Origin: Epiperipatus broadwayi
Lineage: Eukaryota > Onychophora > Udeonychophora > Euonychophora > Peripatidae
Direction of reading: 5' to 3'
Length of the DNA: 64,000 nucleotides
NCBI GenBank assembly: GCA_028023455.1
Contig: JAQFVV010012506.1
Span: 3,278,714-3,342,713, forward strand
The notes below the pieces were generated by a model. It saw only the letters and a list, made by a program, of their open reading frames with translations, was not told the origin of the DNA and did not search any database. The position numbers and the translations under genes are program-made. Position 1 is the first letter of the stretch; the number at the start of each line of letters is the position of its first letter. Positions 62,661-64,000 of this stretch are shown piece after piece.

Positions 62661-62855
62661 TTATGCACAAGCTGTCATCCATTGATTACTCTGGCTTGCA
62701 CTGATTGGCAATACCGTTAGGAGAGTTTTGACTGTTTTAATTTTGTGTTTCTGATCTAAGTTTGGAGCAACCCTATTTTATAGACATAATGATTCTCACA
62801 AGGTTTAATAATTTATTATTATGTTTATATGGTGTGTTTGTGTTTACTCTTGCAT

Positions 62856-63015
62856 GTTGTATAACAAGTAATGATTTAGATATATAGAGCAGTGCAATGT
62901 AAATTTTAAAAACTGATCATCAAATGTACAGAAAGGTTGTATAACAAGTAATGATTTACATATATAAAGCAGTGCAATGTAAATTTTAAAAACTGATAAT
63001 CAAATGTACTAAAAA
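62856..63015 (+). repeat. Tandem duplication, 80-bp unit
   Basis: Copy 1 62856-62935, copy 2 62936-63015. They share GTTGTATAACAAGTAATGAT, GCAGTGCAATGTAAATTTTA and AAAACTGATMATCAAATGTA, with a handful of substitutions. Confidence 0.92.
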
Positions 63016-63019
63016 GTTG

Positions 63020-63690
63020 CAGGTTGGAGTTGATAAAGCAATCACAAAATTTACTGGGCATAGAAACATGTGAAAATATAAACACTTAAAACAAATAAAG
63101 AGAGATTTCAAATGACATGTACATAGTGGTAGGCACATAATTATGCATATATCACATGGAATTGTATGCAGGCAAAAATCAAATTCTGATTCTTGTCTAT
63201 GCCTTGATACTCCTGCTGTGGAGTCAGTAGTTTTGCCACATCTTGCATCACATTATTTTCTAGTCTATAGCTAACATACGAACTATATGCGAATAAATTT
63301 ATATCTATGTGGGACAATAAATATAACAAGATATCATCACTGGTGTGCATAAAGAATATAAACATCACTGATGTACACAAAAAAAATGAAGATATAAAAC
63401 TCATTTTATCAGTATACAGACAGTAGCCTACAATTTTTAGTTTTAGATAGACAGATGACAAATGCATATCCATTTTCTGGAAATGATTTGTTTTGTAACT
63501 TTTATTAGGATGAATCTTTTTCTTATATATGCCTTTGATATTTGTCAACTGTTGGGGTACAAGATAAAAATGAAGAATTCTTATGCAAATACTTTTGGAG
63601 ATTTTGAAGCTATGGATTATCTCAGGTAAGAAGTGTTATATGTGGTTTGAAAGATAATTGTGTGAGGAATACAAAGAAATTATCACTGAA
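63020..63690. other. Non-coding stretch with one unidentified minus-strand frame
   Basis: A 135-residue frame (63141-63548, minus) is open by length but has no recognised domain, no good start context and no retroelement motif. I do not call it a gene. (ATC)n begins near 63706. Confidence 0.45.
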
Positions 63691-63694
63691 GACG

Positions 63695-64000
63695 TAATTT
63701 AAACTTCATCATCATCATCATCATCATCAACAACAACCATTATCAATATACTGCTGGATAAAGGTATCTCCAAGTTCAATCCATCTTTTCCAATCTTTAG
63801 CTTGTATTCTCCACATTACCCCTGGACACTTTCTTATTTCATCCATCCATATGGGACTTTTACAATCTCTTGGAATACAGTTTAAGGTTTCAATTGTCCA
63901 TGTATTATCACCTCTTCTAGTAATATTTCCAGCCCAACTCTATTTCAGTCTTTTGTTTTTTCAATGAGGTCAGTAACACCTGTTTGTTCTCTTACCCATA
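63695..64000 (-). pseudogene. RTE-like non-LTR retrotransposon, ORF2 C-terminus (runs off the window)
   Basis: The same family as 4145-4760 and in the same orientation. The minus strand reads WAGNITRRGDN near 63900-63935, and DCKSPIWMDEIRKCPGVMW followed by KDWKRWIELG and QQYIDNG near 63740-63860. The 3' end is the (ATC)n tail at 63706-63733. This part has fewer stops than the 4.1-kb copy, so it may be younger, but the upstream RT lies outside the window. Confidence 0.82.

Larger units (their letters stand above)
61556..62745 (-). mobile_element. Retrozyme-like tandem array, about 450-bp unit, with hammerhead ribozymes
   Basis: Unit 1 starts at about 61560 and unit 2 at about 62016, marked by TAAACATCACCTGATCA. 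Unit 3 starts at about 62466, giving steps of 456 and 450 bp. Units share the same order of marks throughout, including TATGCTTGCTTATAACTG and CTACTCATCCAATATCCC. Unit 3 breaks off near 62576 and is followed by an inverted partial copy (62577-62745). Units 1 and 2 carry a hammerhead motif on the minus strand, and the inverted piece carries it on the plus strand. There is no open frame in the unit. The features fit a retrozyme or the terminal repeats of a Penelope-like element. Retrozymes in animals are non-coding and are thought to be mobilised in trans by Penelope-like enzymes. Confidence 0.75.

Noticed and set aside
63141-63548. 135-residue minus-strand frame as a host gene
   Set aside because: No domain, splice context or composition signal beyond length; overlaps ordinary AT-rich DNA.
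1-64000. CRISPR arrays, operons, riboswitches and prokaryotic promoters
   Set aside because: Nothing in the window has their structure; the DNA is clearly eukaryotic and repeat-rich.

Overview
This window looks like gene-poor, repeat-rich, very AT-rich nuclear DNA from an invertebrate animal. By eye GC is roughly 25-30%; I did not compute it. The evidence is long non-coding AT tracts, many (TA)n, (ATT)n and (GT)n microsatellites, tRNA-derived SINEs, several clades of decayed non-LTR retrotransposon, Penelope-like elements (PLEs) with GIY-YIG domains, small terminal-inverted-repeat (TIR) elements, and one exon with a normal 3' splice acceptor. There are no bacterial-style operons. I cannot name the species; a lophotrochozoan or another AT-rich metazoan would fit.

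Layout. 1-1.6 kb: a 280-bp direct repeat flanking a 39-bp minisatellite and an (ATT)n array. 2.8-7.4 kb: SINE copies and tails, plus the 3' end of an RTE-like LINE (4.15-4.76 kb, minus). 13.2-15.6 kb: a decayed LINE ORF2 (minus). 16.66-17.62 kb: a TIR element. 17.7-19.6 kb: a decayed PLE with a YIDD reverse transcriptase motif. 20.5-21.1 kb: a large palindrome. 22.6-24.1 kb: a LINE with endonuclease and RT remnants. 25.5-25.8 kb: a SINE. 27.4-28.5 kb: an unusual GC-richer repeat block. 30.9-31.2 kb: the only credible host exon, Cys-rich and on the minus strand. 35.7-36.1 kb: a palindrome. 38.8-39.7 kb: a TIR element with a 6-bp target-site duplication. 45.2-46.7 kb: two PLE GIY-YIG copies arranged head to head as a 1.5-kb palindrome. 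49.6-50.1 kb: a smaller inverted element with a hammerhead-like motif. 50.1-54.3 kb: a 4.2-kb inverted repeat with 2-kb arms. 57.1 and 58.2-59.7 kb: two more inverted-repeat elements. 61.56-62.75 kb: a ~450-bp unit in tandem carrying hammerhead ribozyme motifs. 63.7 kb to the end: a second copy of the RTE-like LINE 3' end.

The most interesting region is 61.56-62.75 kb. Each tandem unit has a type I hammerhead core with a 2-3 nt stem III loop and a long, rod-like extended stem I. Differences between copies keep the pairing through wobbles. This is what a retrozyme (a small circular-RNA retroelement) or the pseudo-LTR of a PLE would look like, and PLEs are present elsewhere in the window. A separate caution for users is that positions 53701-53720 match the start of the Illumina TruSeq adapter. 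That stretch replaces 22 bp of the expected arm sequence inside the 4.2-kb inverted repeat, so the assembly there is not clean.
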